Of a stretch of DNA of 64,000 nt, positions 1 through 7,896 are shown piece after piece; the first letter of the stretch is position 1, and every line of letters starts with the position of its first letter. A program made the position numbers and the translations under genes. Origin of the DNA: Nocardia brasiliensis ATCC 700358 (GTDB lineage Bacteria; Actinomycetota; Actinomycetes; Mycobacteriales; Mycobacteriaceae); the NCBI RefSeq assembly GCF_000250675.2, contig NC_018681.1, positions 8,742,001 through 8,806,000 of the forward strand, written 5' to 3'. Under the pieces are notes generated by a model, which saw only the letters and a list, made by a program, of their open reading frames with translations, did no database searches and had not been told where the DNA came from.

Positions 1-694
1 CGGTGTAGCCGTAATTGCCGCCGCCGAGGTCGAGCCCGTACAGCTTCGCCGAAACCTGCACCGTGGTGCCCGGCGTCCAGTAGTCCTTCGGCCGCCAGTG
101 CACGCGCGAGCCGTTGTCGTCGGGGAACCAGGCCCACGCGCCCTCGGTGGGCGGATCGGTGGTGATGCTCAGCGCCTTCTCCACCGCGGCCTTGTTCTGC
201 ACCGGCGCCTTGAACTGCAGGATGATCGGCGCGGCGATGCCGACCTCCTGGTTGTCGGCGATATTGATGGTCGCCGGGACGGTGTTCTTCGGCGCGAGCG
301 TGCTGAACTTGCCGTCGATCGGGATCGGCTTGCGGTCGGTGCCGATCGCGGTGCCCGACCAGGTGTAGGTCGCGTCGTAGCCGAGCGCCTCGGTGATCTT
401 GTAGCTGCGCTTGTCCGGCGAGAATTCGCCCGCGACCTGTTTGCCGCTCGCATTCGTGAGCGCGACCTGATCGATCGTCCCGTCGGTGATGGTGACCGAG
501 ACCGGCGCGGTCGGGTTGACGCTCTTGGCGTCGTTCTCCGGCGCCAGGGCGACCTTGGCGACCGGGCCGGGGTCGCGCGCCGCGTTCTTGCTGCCGCCGT
601 TGTCGCCGGTGCATCCGGCCACCAGGGCGACCACGACGAACAGCACGGCCGACACGGCGGCGACCGGTCTGCGGATCACTGGACGGTTGTTCAC
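1..694 (-). CDS. L,D-transpeptidase lipoprotein, N-terminal part (3' end outside window)
   Basis: The readable part has a hydrophobic signal segment ending in the lipobox LVAGC (Cys near residue 28), so it should be a cell-surface lipoprotein. Two Ig-like segments follow, resembling the N-terminal modules of actinobacterial L,D-transpeptidases that make 3-3 peptidoglycan cross-links. The catalytic YkuD domain with its Cys/His would lie beyond base 1 and cannot be checked. Its position beside murB matches Mycobacterium tuberculosis Rv0482 (murB)/Rv0483 (lprQ, LdtMt5), so it is probably that orthologue. The start is a GTG at 694, with another in-frame GTG at 679; neither has a strong ribosome-binding site. 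Confidence 0.82.
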   Translation of the reverse strand, partial: MNNRPVIRRPVAAVSAVLFVVVALVAGCTGDNGGSKNAARDPGPVAKVALAPENDAKSVNPTAPVSVTITDGTIDQVALTNASGKQVAGEFSPDKRSYKITEALGYDATYTWSGTAIGTDRKPIPIDGKFSTLAPKNTVPATINIADNQEVGIAAPIILQFKAPVQNKAAVEKALSITTDPPTEGAWAWFPDDNGSRVHWRPKDYWTPGTTVQVSAKLYGLDLGGGNYGYT

Positions 695-762
695 TTCTTC
701 GAATTTACGCGGGCCGATTCGGTCGACTGTCCAGCGAAGCGTGTGGTGTCCGTTTCATCGCA

Positions 763-1857
763 TCACAGCGCGACGCCTACCGTGACCGGCTCCGGCTCCA
801 GGCGGATGCCGAACCGTTCGGCCACGCCGTCGCGCACGGTCCGGGCCAGCGCCACCAGATCCGTAGCGGTCGCCGCGCCCCGATTCGTCAGCGCGAGTGT
901 GTGTTTCGTGGACAGCCGGGCCGGTGCGCCGGAGCCCGGGAAACCCTTCGCGAACCCGGCCCGTTCGATGAGCCAGCCCGCGGAGAACTTGACGCCGTCG
1001 GGCGCCGGATAAGTCGGCACCGTGACCTCACCCACATGCGCCGCGATCGCGGCGCGCACCGCGGGCACCCGGTCGGCGGCGACCACCGGATTGGTGAAGA
1101 AGGAACCGGCACTCCAGGTGTCGTGATCCGCCGGATCGAGCACCATGCCCTTGCCCGCCCGCAGGCCCAGCACCGCGTCGCGAACCTCGGCCGCCGGGCG
1201 GGACTCGCCGTCGGCTGCGCCCAGCCGGGTCGCCAGCTCGCCGAAACGCAGCGGCGCGCTCATACCCTTCGGGTCGAGCGCGAAATCGACCGCGAGCACC
1301 ACGGCGTCGTCACGGTGCTTGAGCACGCTGGTGCGGTAGCCGAAGCCGAGTTCGCCGGGCTCGGCCCAGCGGATCGCGCCGCTCGCCCGATCCAGCAGCT
1401 GGACCCGGCGCAGCAGCTGCGCCACCTCGGCCCCGTAGGCGCCGACATTCTGCACCGGGGTCGCGCCCGCCGAACCCGGGATGCCGGACAGACATTCGAG
1501 CCCGCCGAGGCCCGCCGCGACCGTCGCCGCCACCACCGCGTCCCAGTTCGCGCCCGCCTCGGCGACCACGCCGTCCGCGCCCAGCTCGACGCCGTCGGTG
1601 GCGACCCGCACCACCACGCCGTCGAAGCCCGCGTCGCTGATCAGCAGGTTGGAGCCGCCCGCGAGCAGCAGCACCGGAACGCCCGCCGAGTCGAGCGCTT
1701 GCACCGTCGCGACCAGCGAGTCGGTGCTGTGGCATTCGGCGACCGTGGCGGGCCCGCCCACTCGGAGCGTGGTCAGCTCTGCCAACGGCACCGCGGCGCG
1801 GATCCGAGCGCCCGTGGCAGCCAGCACATCCGACGGCACCACACGTGAAGTTCGCAC
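763..1857 (-). CDS. murB: UDP-N-acetylenolpyruvoylglucosamine reductase
   Basis: MurB reduces UDP-GlcNAc-enolpyruvate to UDP-MurNAc with NADPH and FAD in the cytoplasmic phase of peptidoglycan synthesis. The 364-aa product carries the FAD-binding segments AGGSNLL and GIPGSAGATPVQNVGAYG, the catalytic-serine region AGSFFTNP and the C-terminal KFSAGWLIERAG block. Length matches mycobacterial MurB (about 369 aa). The frame stays open upstream, but homology begins shortly after the GTG at 1857, only 24 bp from the divergent gene at 1882, so I place the start there; GTG codons nearer 1842 are alternatives. The L,D-transpeptidase gene lies downstream on the same strand. Confidence 0.96.
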   Translation of the reverse strand: MRTSRVVPSDVLAATGARIRAAVPLAELTTLRVGGPATVAECHSTDSLVATVQALDSAGVPVLLLAGGSNLLISDAGFDGVVVRVATDGVELGADGVVAEAGANWDAVVAATVAAGLGGLECLSGIPGSAGATPVQNVGAYGAEVAQLLRRVQLLDRASGAIRWAEPGELGFGYRTSVLKHRDDAVVLAVDFALDPKGMSAPLRFGELATRLGAADGESRPAAEVRDAVLGLRAGKGMVLDPADHDTWSAGSFFTNPVVAADRVPAVRAAIAAHVGEVTVPTYPAPDGVKFSAGWLIERAGFAKGFPGSGAPARLSTKHTLALTNRGAATATDLVALARTVRDGVAERFGIRLEPEPVTVGVAL

Positions 1858-1881
1858 AGGCAGACGGTAGCGTGTCCGACC

Positions 1882-2367
1882 ATGGCTACACCGCTGGCGT
1901 ACACGGCCCGCTACTCGCACCCCGCTGCCGCCGTGCGCGCGGCCTTCGCGAACGACCAGTACTGGAAAGACCGCGTCGCCGAGGTCGGCGGGCCGAACGC
2001 CCGGCTCGACTCGGTGACCGTCGACGGCGACCAGATCCGCATCCACCTGGTGCAGGCCATCGCCGCCGAACTGCTGCCCGCCGCGATCACCGCGGTGCGC
2101 CCCGGCGACCTGATCATCCCCCGCGTCGAGACCTGGACCGGCGACAACGCCACCTTCCAGGCCACCGTCGAGGGCGCGCCCGCCGAGGTGCGCGGCACCA
2201 TCACCCTCGTCGATGACGGCGCGGGCTCCACCGCCGCCGCCAACGGCACCATCGAGGTCAAGATCCCGCTGTTCGGCGGCAAGATCGAGAACGCGATCGC
2301 CGAACACCTCACCGAGGTCCTGAAGAACGAAGAAGAGTTCACCAACACCTGGCTCGCCTCGCACTGA
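1882..2367 (+). CDS. DUF2505 domain protein (first of two)
   Basis: A 161-aa protein of the DUF2505 family, which probably folds like SRPBCC/START lipid-binding proteins. It has the family's opening (YTARYSHP, then a D/N-x-x-Y/F-W block) and closes with ...NEEEFTNTWLASH. There is no signal peptide or membrane segment, so it should be cytoplasmic. It is divergent from murB with only 24 bp between starts. A paralogue follows at 2707 on the same strand, and mycobacteria also carry a small gene of this kind beside murB. Ligand and function are unknown. Confidence 0.88.
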   Translation: MATPLAYTARYSHPAAAVRAAFANDQYWKDRVAEVGGPNARLDSVTVDGDQIRIHLVQAIAAELLPAAITAVRPGDLIIPRVETWTGDNATFQATVEGAPAEVRGTITLVDDGAGSTAAANGTIEVKIPLFGGKIENAIAEHLTEVLKNEEEFTNTWLASH

Positions 2368-2465
2368 TCGACACGGTTCGCAACGGCCGCAAGATCATTG
2401 GCGCTGGACCGCGCCCAACAAGAGCGTGGAGTCGACGGCGCGACCTCGACTCCCCAACGCTCCCA

Positions 2466-2685
2466 CCACGGAGCGAGTCTTACGAGCGACCGCCCCTCAC
2501 CGCCGAACAGCACTCCACGAAGCGAGTCCTACGAGCGACCGCCCCTTCACCGCCAGACAGCACCCCACGGAGCGAGTCTTACGAGCGACCGCCCCCTCAC
2601 CGCCGGACAGAACCACCACGGAGCGAGTCTTACGAGCGACCGTTCGCGGCCGCGAACGCCGCGGCGCCGCAGGCGCCGCAAATCC
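2466..2685. repeat. Tandem ~50-bp intergenic repeat with GC-rich tail
   Basis: Four copies of a unit starting CCACGGAGCGAGTCTTACGA begin at 2466, 2515, 2565 and 2616 (periods 49, 50, 51). The first three end in a CACCGCC(G/A)xACAGxAC spacer. The fourth runs into GTTCGCGGCCGCGAAC and then the 16-mer CGCGGCGCCGCAGGCG (2660-2675). The same 16-mer and a decayed unit recur at 34258-34390 upstream of another gene, so this is a dispersed intergenic repeat family. It fills nearly all of the gap between the two DUF2505 genes. Irregular spacers and absence of cas genes argue against CRISPR. Confidence 0.85.
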
Positions 2686-2706
2686 AACACAGTAATCTGT
2701 CGCCTC

Positions 2707-3228
2707 ATGGCCCGTCGACTGGATTACTCCGCTCGCTACCCGCTGCACACGACCAAAGAGCTGTATGCGGCGCTGTCGAACCGCGACTATTGGGACGCGC
2801 GGATGGCGGAGATGCTGAAGTACTCGCCGGGTAACGAGGTCGCCTCGCTCGAGGCCGGTGACAGCGGGATCGATATCGTGCTGCACCACATTCTGCCGCG
2901 CGAGATGCTGCCGGAGATCGCGCAGGCCGTGATGCGCAAGGACATGGTGATCACCCGCAAGGAGAGCTGGGGTCCGTTCGGCGACGAGGAGATCGTCGGC
3001 AAGTTCTCGGCCAGCATTCCGGCGGGGCCGGGCAGCCTGGGCGGCACCATCCGGTTGTTCCCTACCGACACCGGCTGCACCATGCGCTTCTCCTCGGAGG
3101 CGAAGGTGTTCATTCCGATGGTCGGTCCGCGCCTGGAGCAGTTGATGCTGGTGAACCTGGTGGACCTGTTCCGCGCCGAGGCCGAATTCACGGTGCAGTG
3201 GCTCGACGAAAATCACCCGACCAGCTGA
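2707..3228 (+). CDS. DUF2505 domain protein (second of two)
   Basis: A 173-aa paralogue of the protein encoded at 1882. It shares the opening LDYSARYPLHTT, a central KESWGPFG block where the first copy has ETWTGD, and the ending AEFTVQWLDENH. The copies are only moderately similar, so the duplication is old. The ATG at 2707 is chosen because family homology begins immediately after it; the open frame upstream only reads through repeat DNA. Its last 31 bp overlap the following methyltransferase gene, suggesting translational coupling. Function unknown. Confidence 0.86.
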   Translation: MARRLDYSARYPLHTTKELYAALSNRDYWDARMAEMLKYSPGNEVASLEAGDSGIDIVLHHILPREMLPEIAQAVMRKDMVITRKESWGPFGDEEIVGKFSASIPAGPGSLGGTIRLFPTDTGCTMRFSSEAKVFIPMVGPRLEQLMLVNLVDLFRAEAEFTVQWLDENHPTS

Positions 3229-4007
3229 GCAAACCGCTCGGCACCATCACCCGCGGCACCACCGGGGTGAATCGGCTGCGCCGCAGCGACCGCTGGCTGG
3301 TGCACGACGACCTGGTCACCGCCCGGCTGCTGGCCGCCCCCGATCCGCTGGTGGTCGATCTCGGCTACGGGGCGAGCCCGTGGACCACGCTGGAGCTGGC
3401 GACACGGTTGCGTACGGTGCGCCCCGATGTCCGGGTGGTCGGGCTGGAGATCGATCCGGAGCGGGTGGTGCCCGGCCGGGACGGCGTCACCTTCGCCCGC
3501 GGCGGGTTCGAATTGGCCGGGCTGCGACCGGTTCTGGTGCGGGCGTTCAATGTGCTGCGGCAGTACCCGGAGGCGGCGGTGCCCGAGGCGTGGGCGACCA
3601 TCCGGTCCGGTCTGGCGCCGGACGGCCTGCTCGTCGACGGCACCTGTGACGAGCTGGGCCGCCGGTGCGCCTGGGTGCTGCTGGACCGCTCCGGGCCGCG
3701 TTCGCTCACCTTGGCGTGGGATCCGTTCACCGTCGAGCAGCCGTCCGATATCGCCGAACGTCTGCCGAAAGCGTTGATCCACCGCAATATTCCGGGCGAG
3801 CCGATCCACGCCCTGCTCACCGCGGCCGACCGCGCGTGGGCGCACGCCGCGCCCCTGGCACCGTACGGTCCGCGGGTGCGCTGGCGCGCCGCCGCCGAAT
3901 CGCTACGCCGAGAAGGGTTTCCGGTGCGGGTGTATCGACGCCGCCTGCGCGATTGCGTACTCTCCGTCCCGTGGGAAACGGTCACACCGAACCCCGGAAT
4001 CGCCTGA
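3198..4007 (+). CDS. Class I SAM-dependent methyltransferase-like protein
   Basis: A 269-aa protein with a Rossmann-type methyltransferase signature: motif I VVDLGYGASPWTTLELA (about residues 51-67), then VVGLEIDPERV as the acidic end of strand 2, and APDGLLVDGTCDELGR later in the fold. The substrate cannot be inferred. It starts with a GTG inside the end of the preceding DUF2505 gene, in another frame, so the pair is probably co-transcribed. Actinobacterial homologues of this type are annotated as class I methyltransferases without a characterised role. Confidence 0.78.
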   Translation: MARRKSPDQLSKPLGTITRGTTGVNRLRRSDRWLVHDDLVTARLLAAPDPLVVDLGYGASPWTTLELATRLRTVRPDVRVVGLEIDPERVVPGRDGVTFARGGFELAGLRPVLVRAFNVLRQYPEAAVPEAWATIRSGLAPDGLLVDGTCDELGRRCAWVLLDRSGPRSLTLAWDPFTVEQPSDIAERLPKALIHRNIPGEPIHALLTAADRAWAHAAPLAPYGPRVRWRAAAESLRREGFPVRVYRRRLRDCVLSVPWETVTPNPGIA

Positions 4008-4031
4008 CCGACAGCGGGTCACCGCGATCCG

Positions 4032-4646
4032 CTACGCGCCGGACAGCGCGCGGCGTACCCTTTCCACCGCTCGGGGCGTCAACTGCGCACTGGCCGAACG
4101 TATTTCGTCACCGGTGCAGCGGCTGATGGCGACGGCGTCGCCGATCACCTCGTCCAGGGCGGTCTGGCCGATATCGCTTTCGGCGAGGTCGAGCACCGTG
4201 CGCAGCGGCGTGGTGACCAGGAAGGGCCCCGCGGACTCGATCTCCGCGCCGATCAGCGAGCGGCGCAGCACCACCAGCCGCGGCGTCACCGGCGGGCGGC
4301 CCGCCCCCACCGACAGATGCAGGAACCGGGGCCGCAGCCGGCCGATGCCGTGCAGGTCGGCCGCGCTGTGGTGGGAGACCGCGGCGGCCCCGTCGAACCA
4401 GGCCGCCCACATGGCGTATTCGTCGAGCGGGCCGGTCGGCCATTCGGCCAGCCGCAGCATGCCGACCCCGGCCCTGGTCACGGTGCCCGCCCCGAGACCG
4501 GCGCGGACCTGCGCCTCGCATCCGGTGCGCAACACCTGCCTGGTGGTGAAGAAACCGGCATGCCGGCCGGCCAATCTGCGCAGCACACGCCAGCCGTGTT
4601 CCGCGGATCCGAGAGCGCGGCCCACCGCATCGCCAGCCATGTGCAT
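4032..4646 (-). CDS. AbiEi-like winged-helix protein (orphan type IV antitoxin family)
   Basis: About 204 aa. The N-terminal part (RVLRRLAGRHAGFFTTRQVLRTG) looks like the winged helix-turn-helix of AbiEi-type antitoxins. The central part (DEYAMWAAWF...AVSHHSAADLHGI) is typical of that family's C-terminal domain. No nucleotidyltransferase-type AbiEii toxin lies beside it, so a toxin-antitoxin role is unproven; many actinobacterial members stand alone. Two ATGs, at 4646 and 4640, are possible starts, neither with a clear Shine-Dalgarno. It is convergent with the methyltransferase gene and divergent from the gene at 4740. Confidence 0.7.
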   Translation of the reverse strand: MHMAGDAVGRALGSAEHGWRVLRRLAGRHAGFFTTRQVLRTGCEAQVRAGLGAGTVTRAGVGMLRLAEWPTGPLDEYAMWAAWFDGAAAVSHHSAADLHGIGRLRPRFLHLSVGAGRPPVTPRLVVLRRSLIGAEIESAGPFLVTTPLRTVLDLAESDIGQTALDEVIGDAVAISRCTGDEIRSASAQLTPRAVERVRRALSGA

Positions 4647-4739
4647 CAGGCTACGCCCGATTCTTGTGTCAGATGTCACAATCGAAGCCCTCAAAGACCC
4701 CTCAGAGACGGCACAGAAATGTGCGGAAGAATCGGCCGC

Positions 4740-5471
4740 ATGAATACCAAGTCTCCGTCCAGCTCGACGATCAACCGGCGGACCCTGCTGATCGCCCTGA
4801 CCGTGGTGGCGATCCTGCTGGCCACGGTGCTGGTCGGCGGCGAAGCGTACGCCCGGCACACCGTGTCCCGCTGCATCAGTACACAATTCGAGAAGGAGAT
4901 GGGGTCGAAGATCGATGTCGGCTTCGGCATCAAACCGATGCTGATCACCTGGATCGACGGCAAGGTGCCCACTGTGACAGTGGACAGTGACGACACCAAG
5001 TTCGGTCCCGCGGTCGGCATGGTGGTGCACGCCGAATTCCACGATGTCGAGGTCGTGGACAACGGGCGCGGCGGCGGCGCCATCGGCAGTTCGTCGGCCG
5101 AGGTCACCTGGAGCAACGACGGCATCCGGCAGACGCTGGGCAACCTGGTCAGCGGCGTCCGGTCGACGCCGAGTTCGGACATGCTGTCGCTGGACGTGCT
5201 CGGCGGGCTGGCCCAGCTGCAGGTGAAGCCGGTGATCAAGAACGGCGTCATCGAGGTGGAGACGATGTCGGCCCAGCTGCTCGGCATGGGCCTGCCGACG
5301 GACCTGGTGCAGGGCATCGTCGAGGTGTTCACCCAGAGCCTGCAGAGCTACCCGTACAACATGCAGCCGACCGAGGTGAAGGTCACCGACAACGGCATCG
5401 CGGTCAAGCTCACCGGCACCCGCGCCGAACTGCCGGCCGCGACCGGTGACAGCAACGCCACCTGCACATAA
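4740..5471 (+). CDS. LmeA-family phospholipid-binding protein (DUF2993)
   Basis: A 243-aa envelope protein with an N-terminal membrane anchor or uncleaved signal (about residues 14-35, TLLIALTVVAILLATVLVGG). A DUF2993 domain follows, with the family pattern of a central glycine-rich turn and the ending PTEVKVTDNGIAVKLTGT. Family member LmeA of mycobacteria binds phosphatidylinositides in the periplasm and supports lipomannan elongation; a similar lipid-binding role is inferred here. The ATG at 4740 is followed directly by the charged N-terminus and anchor. The gene is convergent with deoC. Confidence 0.88.
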   Translation: MNTKSPSSSTINRRTLLIALTVVAILLATVLVGGEAYARHTVSRCISTQFEKEMGSKIDVGFGIKPMLITWIDGKVPTVTVDSDDTKFGPAVGMVVHAEFHDVEVVDNGRGGGAIGSSSAEVTWSNDGIRQTLGNLVSGVRSTPSSDMLSLDVLGGLAQLQVKPVIKNGVIEVETMSAQLLGMGLPTDLVQGIVEVFTQSLQSYPYNMQPTEVKVTDNGIAVKLTGTRAELPAATGDSNATCT

Positions 5472-5481
5472 CCGGACGAAA

Positions 5482-5541
5482 GCGGCCGAGCGCCAACGAC
5501 TCCTACCCGCTGCGGGCTGAAATCGCCTGGCACTCGGCCGC
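5482..5541. terminator. Possible bidirectional terminator, nested inverted repeats
   Basis: GCGGCCGAG (5482-5490) pairs with CTCGGCCGC (5533-5541), enclosing a second small hairpin CCCGC-t-GCGGG (5506-5516). It lies between the convergent DUF2993 and deoC genes. No U-tract follows on either strand, so this is a structural guess. Confidence 0.4.
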
Positions 5542-5552
5542 CCGCGGCCTGC

Positions 5553-6221
5553 TCAGGCCGAAAAGCCTTCCAGCACTTCGCGCGATTTCGACAATCCGAG
5601 TCGCGTCGCGCCCGCCGCGATCAGCGCCGCCGCGGCCTCGGCGGTGCGGATACCGCCGCTCGCCTTGACGCCGAGCCGCCCGCCCACGGTCGCCGCCATC
5701 AGTTCGACGGCGTGCACACTGGCGCCGCCCGCGGGATGAAAGCCGGTGGAGGTCTTCACGAAATCCGCACCGGCGCGTTCGGCGGCGCGGCACACCTCGA
5801 CGATCGCGGCGTCCGGCAGCACGGCCGCCTCGATGATCACCTTCAGCACCGCCCGGTCGCCGATCGCCTCGCGCACCGTGACGATATCGGCGAGCACCGC
5901 GTTGTATTCGCCCGCCAGCGCGGCGCCGACGTCGATCACCATGTCCACCTCGGCTGCGCCCTGATCCACGGCCAGTCGCGCCTCCGCGCCCTTGACCAGC
6001 GAATGGTGTTTGCCCGAAGGGAATCCCGCGACGGTGGCCAGCACCAGCCCCGGTGCCCGTACCGGCAGCATCGAGGGTGACACGCAGATCGCCAGCACCC
6101 CCAGTGCGCGGGCTTCGTCGATCAGCGCGGTGACGTCGGCGGGGGTCGCCCCCGGCGCCAGCAGCGTGTGATCGATCATGGCGGCCACTTCGGCCCTGGT
6201 CGGTGACGCGGAACTAGCCAT
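5553..6221 (-). CDS. deoC: Deoxyribose-phosphate aldolase
   Basis: DeoC cleaves 2-deoxyribose-5-phosphate to glyceraldehyde-3-phosphate and acetaldehyde, salvaging deoxynucleoside sugars. The 222-aa product has the Schiff-base lysine in DFVKTSTGF, the second lysine in GVKASGGIRT and the AEVDMVIDVGA strand carrying the catalytic aspartate. Length is normal for bacterial DeoC. The ATG at 6221 gives the full N-terminus (MASSASPTRAEVAAMIDHTLL). The gene belongs to the murB-hbhA block that also contains deoC (Rv0478) in M. tuberculosis. Confidence 0.95.
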   Translation of the reverse strand: MASSASPTRAEVAAMIDHTLLAPGATPADVTALIDEARALGVLAICVSPSMLPVRAPGLVLATVAGFPSGKHHSLVKGAEARLAVDQGAAEVDMVIDVGAALAGEYNAVLADIVTVREAIGDRAVLKVIIEAAVLPDAAIVEVCRAAERAGADFVKTSTGFHPAGGASVHAVELMAATVGGRLGVKASGGIRTAEAAAALIAAGATRLGLSKSREVLEGFSA

Positions 6222-6378
6222 GGCCCGAGAGTCTGGCACACCGGTGGCGAATTCCGTTGCGCGCCTGGCGACACTTCCCGCACACTCGTACTGGTGCCGG
6301 ATCGACGGTAGTGACGCGGCGGCCGACTGGTTAACGTGTGCGGATGGGGCTCTACTTGGTTCGGGAGGAGACAACACC

Positions 6379-6912
6379 GTGCTGATCCGTCGCGAACGCG
6401 CCGACGACATCGCGGCGATTGCGGCCGTCCATCGCAGTGCGTTCGGACCGCAGGCCGCGGACCCGGCTGCACCGCCGGACGCCGAACCGCCCGAGGTCGA
6501 CCTGGTCGCCCGGCTGCGCAGCGATGCGGGCTGGATACCCACCCTCTCGATGGTCGCGGTGGAGTACGACACCGTGGTCGGGCACGTCTGCCTGACCAGG
6601 GCCGCGGTCGGCCCGTTCCCGGCGCTGGCCCTGGGCCCGATCGGCGTACTCGCCGAGCATCAGGGCAGCGGCGTGGGCGGGGCGCTGATGCACGCCGTCC
6701 TCGGCGCCGCCGACGCGCTCGACGAACCACTGGTCTGTCTGCTCGGCCACCTGGACTACTACCCGCGCTTCGGCTTCGTGCCCGCCGCCCGGCTCGGCAT
6801 CACCCCCGACGACCCGTCCTGGGTCTCGCACTTCCAGGTCCGCCCGCTCAGTGCCTACGACTCGCAGATCACCGGCGAATTCCGCTACCCGGAACCCTTC
6901 TACGAGCTCTGA
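6379..6912 (+). CDS. GNAT family N-acetyltransferase
   Basis: A 177-aa GNAT-fold protein. The acetyl-CoA pyrophosphate-binding loop is EHQGSGVGGALMH (Q-x-x-G-x-G type). It is preceded by a beta strand (LALGPIGVLA) and followed by LVCLLGHLDYYPRFGF, the signature of the YhbS/Eis-like small acetyltransferases. The acceptor substrate is unknown. The GTG at 6379 is chosen because a strong GGAGGAG ribosome-binding site (6364-6370) lies 8 nt upstream, although the frame is open further upstream into deoC. Confidence 0.88.
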   Translation: MLIRRERADDIAAIAAVHRSAFGPQAADPAAPPDAEPPEVDLVARLRSDAGWIPTLSMVAVEYDTVVGHVCLTRAAVGPFPALALGPIGVLAEHQGSGVGGALMHAVLGAADALDEPLVCLLGHLDYYPRFGFVPAARLGITPDDPSWVSHFQVRPLSAYDSQITGEFRYPEPFYEL

Positions 6913-6995
6913 CCCGCCCGGTGCCGACCAGGTCACCGCACAGTGCGGCCGCCCCGGCGCGCTGTGCCGCGACCACGCGGCAATAGCATCAAGGG

Positions 6996-7886
6996 ATGAG
7001 TTCCACCCTCGCCACCTCCGATGACCGCCGGTTCGTGCTGACCCTCGGCTGCCCGGACCGCCCGGGCATCATCGCCGGGATCACCTCGTTCATCGCCGGG
7101 TTCGGCGGGTCGATCGTGGAGGCGGGGTACCACTCGGATACCGACACCGGCTGGTTCTTCACCCGGCAGGCGATCAAGGCCGCGACGGTGCCGTTCGGGC
7201 TCGCGGAGTTACGGGACCGGTTCGCCGGAGTGGCCGCGCAACTCGGGACCGAGACCGAGTGGCAATTGCTCGATTCGGGTGCCCGCCGCCGGGCCGTGCT
7301 GCTGGTCAGCAAGGACGGCCACTGCCTGCACGATCTGCTGGGGCGCGCGGTGAGCGGCGAACTACCCGCGACGATCGAGGCGGTGATCGGCAATCATCCC
7401 GATCTGGCCGAGCTGACCGAAGCGCACGGCGTGAAGTTCCATCACGTGCCGTTCCCGAAGGACCCGGCCGAACGCGGACCGGCGTTCGCGGAAGTACGCG
7501 CGCTGGTCGACGCGCACGATCCGGACGCGGTGGTGCTGGCCCGGTTCATGCAGGTGCTGCCGCCGGAGCTGTGCGCGCACTGGGCGGGCAAGGCGATCAA
7601 TATCCACCACAGCTTCCTGCCGTCCTTCGTCGGCGCCCGCCCGTATCACCAGGCCTTCGCGCGCGGGGTGAAGCTGATCGGCGCCACCTGCCACTACGTC
7701 ACGGCGGAACTGGACGCGGGCCCGATCATCGAGCAGGACGTCAGCCGCATCGATCACGCCGACGACGTGCGCGACATGGTCCGGCAGGGTCGCGATATCG
7801 AACGGGTCGTGCTGGCCCGCGGACTGCGCTGGCACCTGGAGGGACGAGTCCTGGTGCACGGCAAGCGCACCGTCGTCTTCAGCTGA
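6996..7886 (+). CDS. purU: Formyltetrahydrofolate deformylase
   Basis: PurU hydrolyses 10-formyl-THF to formate and THF, balancing the one-carbon pool with purine synthesis. The 296-aa protein has an N-terminal ACT domain (FVLTLGCPDRPGIIAGITSF, about residues 10-95) and a formyltransferase-type catalytic domain. The latter contains NIHHSFLPSF around residue 202, plus the downstream HYVT and D residues of the family. It is convergent with the hydrolase at 7897, only 10 bp away. Confidence 0.95.
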   Translation: MSSTLATSDDRRFVLTLGCPDRPGIIAGITSFIAGFGGSIVEAGYHSDTDTGWFFTRQAIKAATVPFGLAELRDRFAGVAAQLGTETEWQLLDSGARRRAVLLVSKDGHCLHDLLGRAVSGELPATIEAVIGNHPDLAELTEAHGVKFHHVPFPKDPAERGPAFAEVRALVDAHDPDAVVLARFMQVLPPELCAHWAGKAINIHHSFLPSFVGARPYHQAFARGVKLIGATCHYVTAELDAGPIIEQDVSRIDHADDVRDMVRQGRDIERVVLARGLRWHLEGRVLVHGKRTVVFS

Positions 7887-7896
7887 CGAAGACCGC

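Noticed and set aside
2466..2685. CRISPR array
   Set aside because: Units are about 50 bp with almost no unique spacer, periods vary 49-51, and there are no cas genes; it fits an intergenic repeat family.
2398..2706. An N-terminal extension of the second DUF2505 protein through the repeat DNA
   Set aside because: The frame is open but encodes repeated GASLTSDR-like peptides with no counterpart in the paralogue; homology starts at the ATG at 2707.
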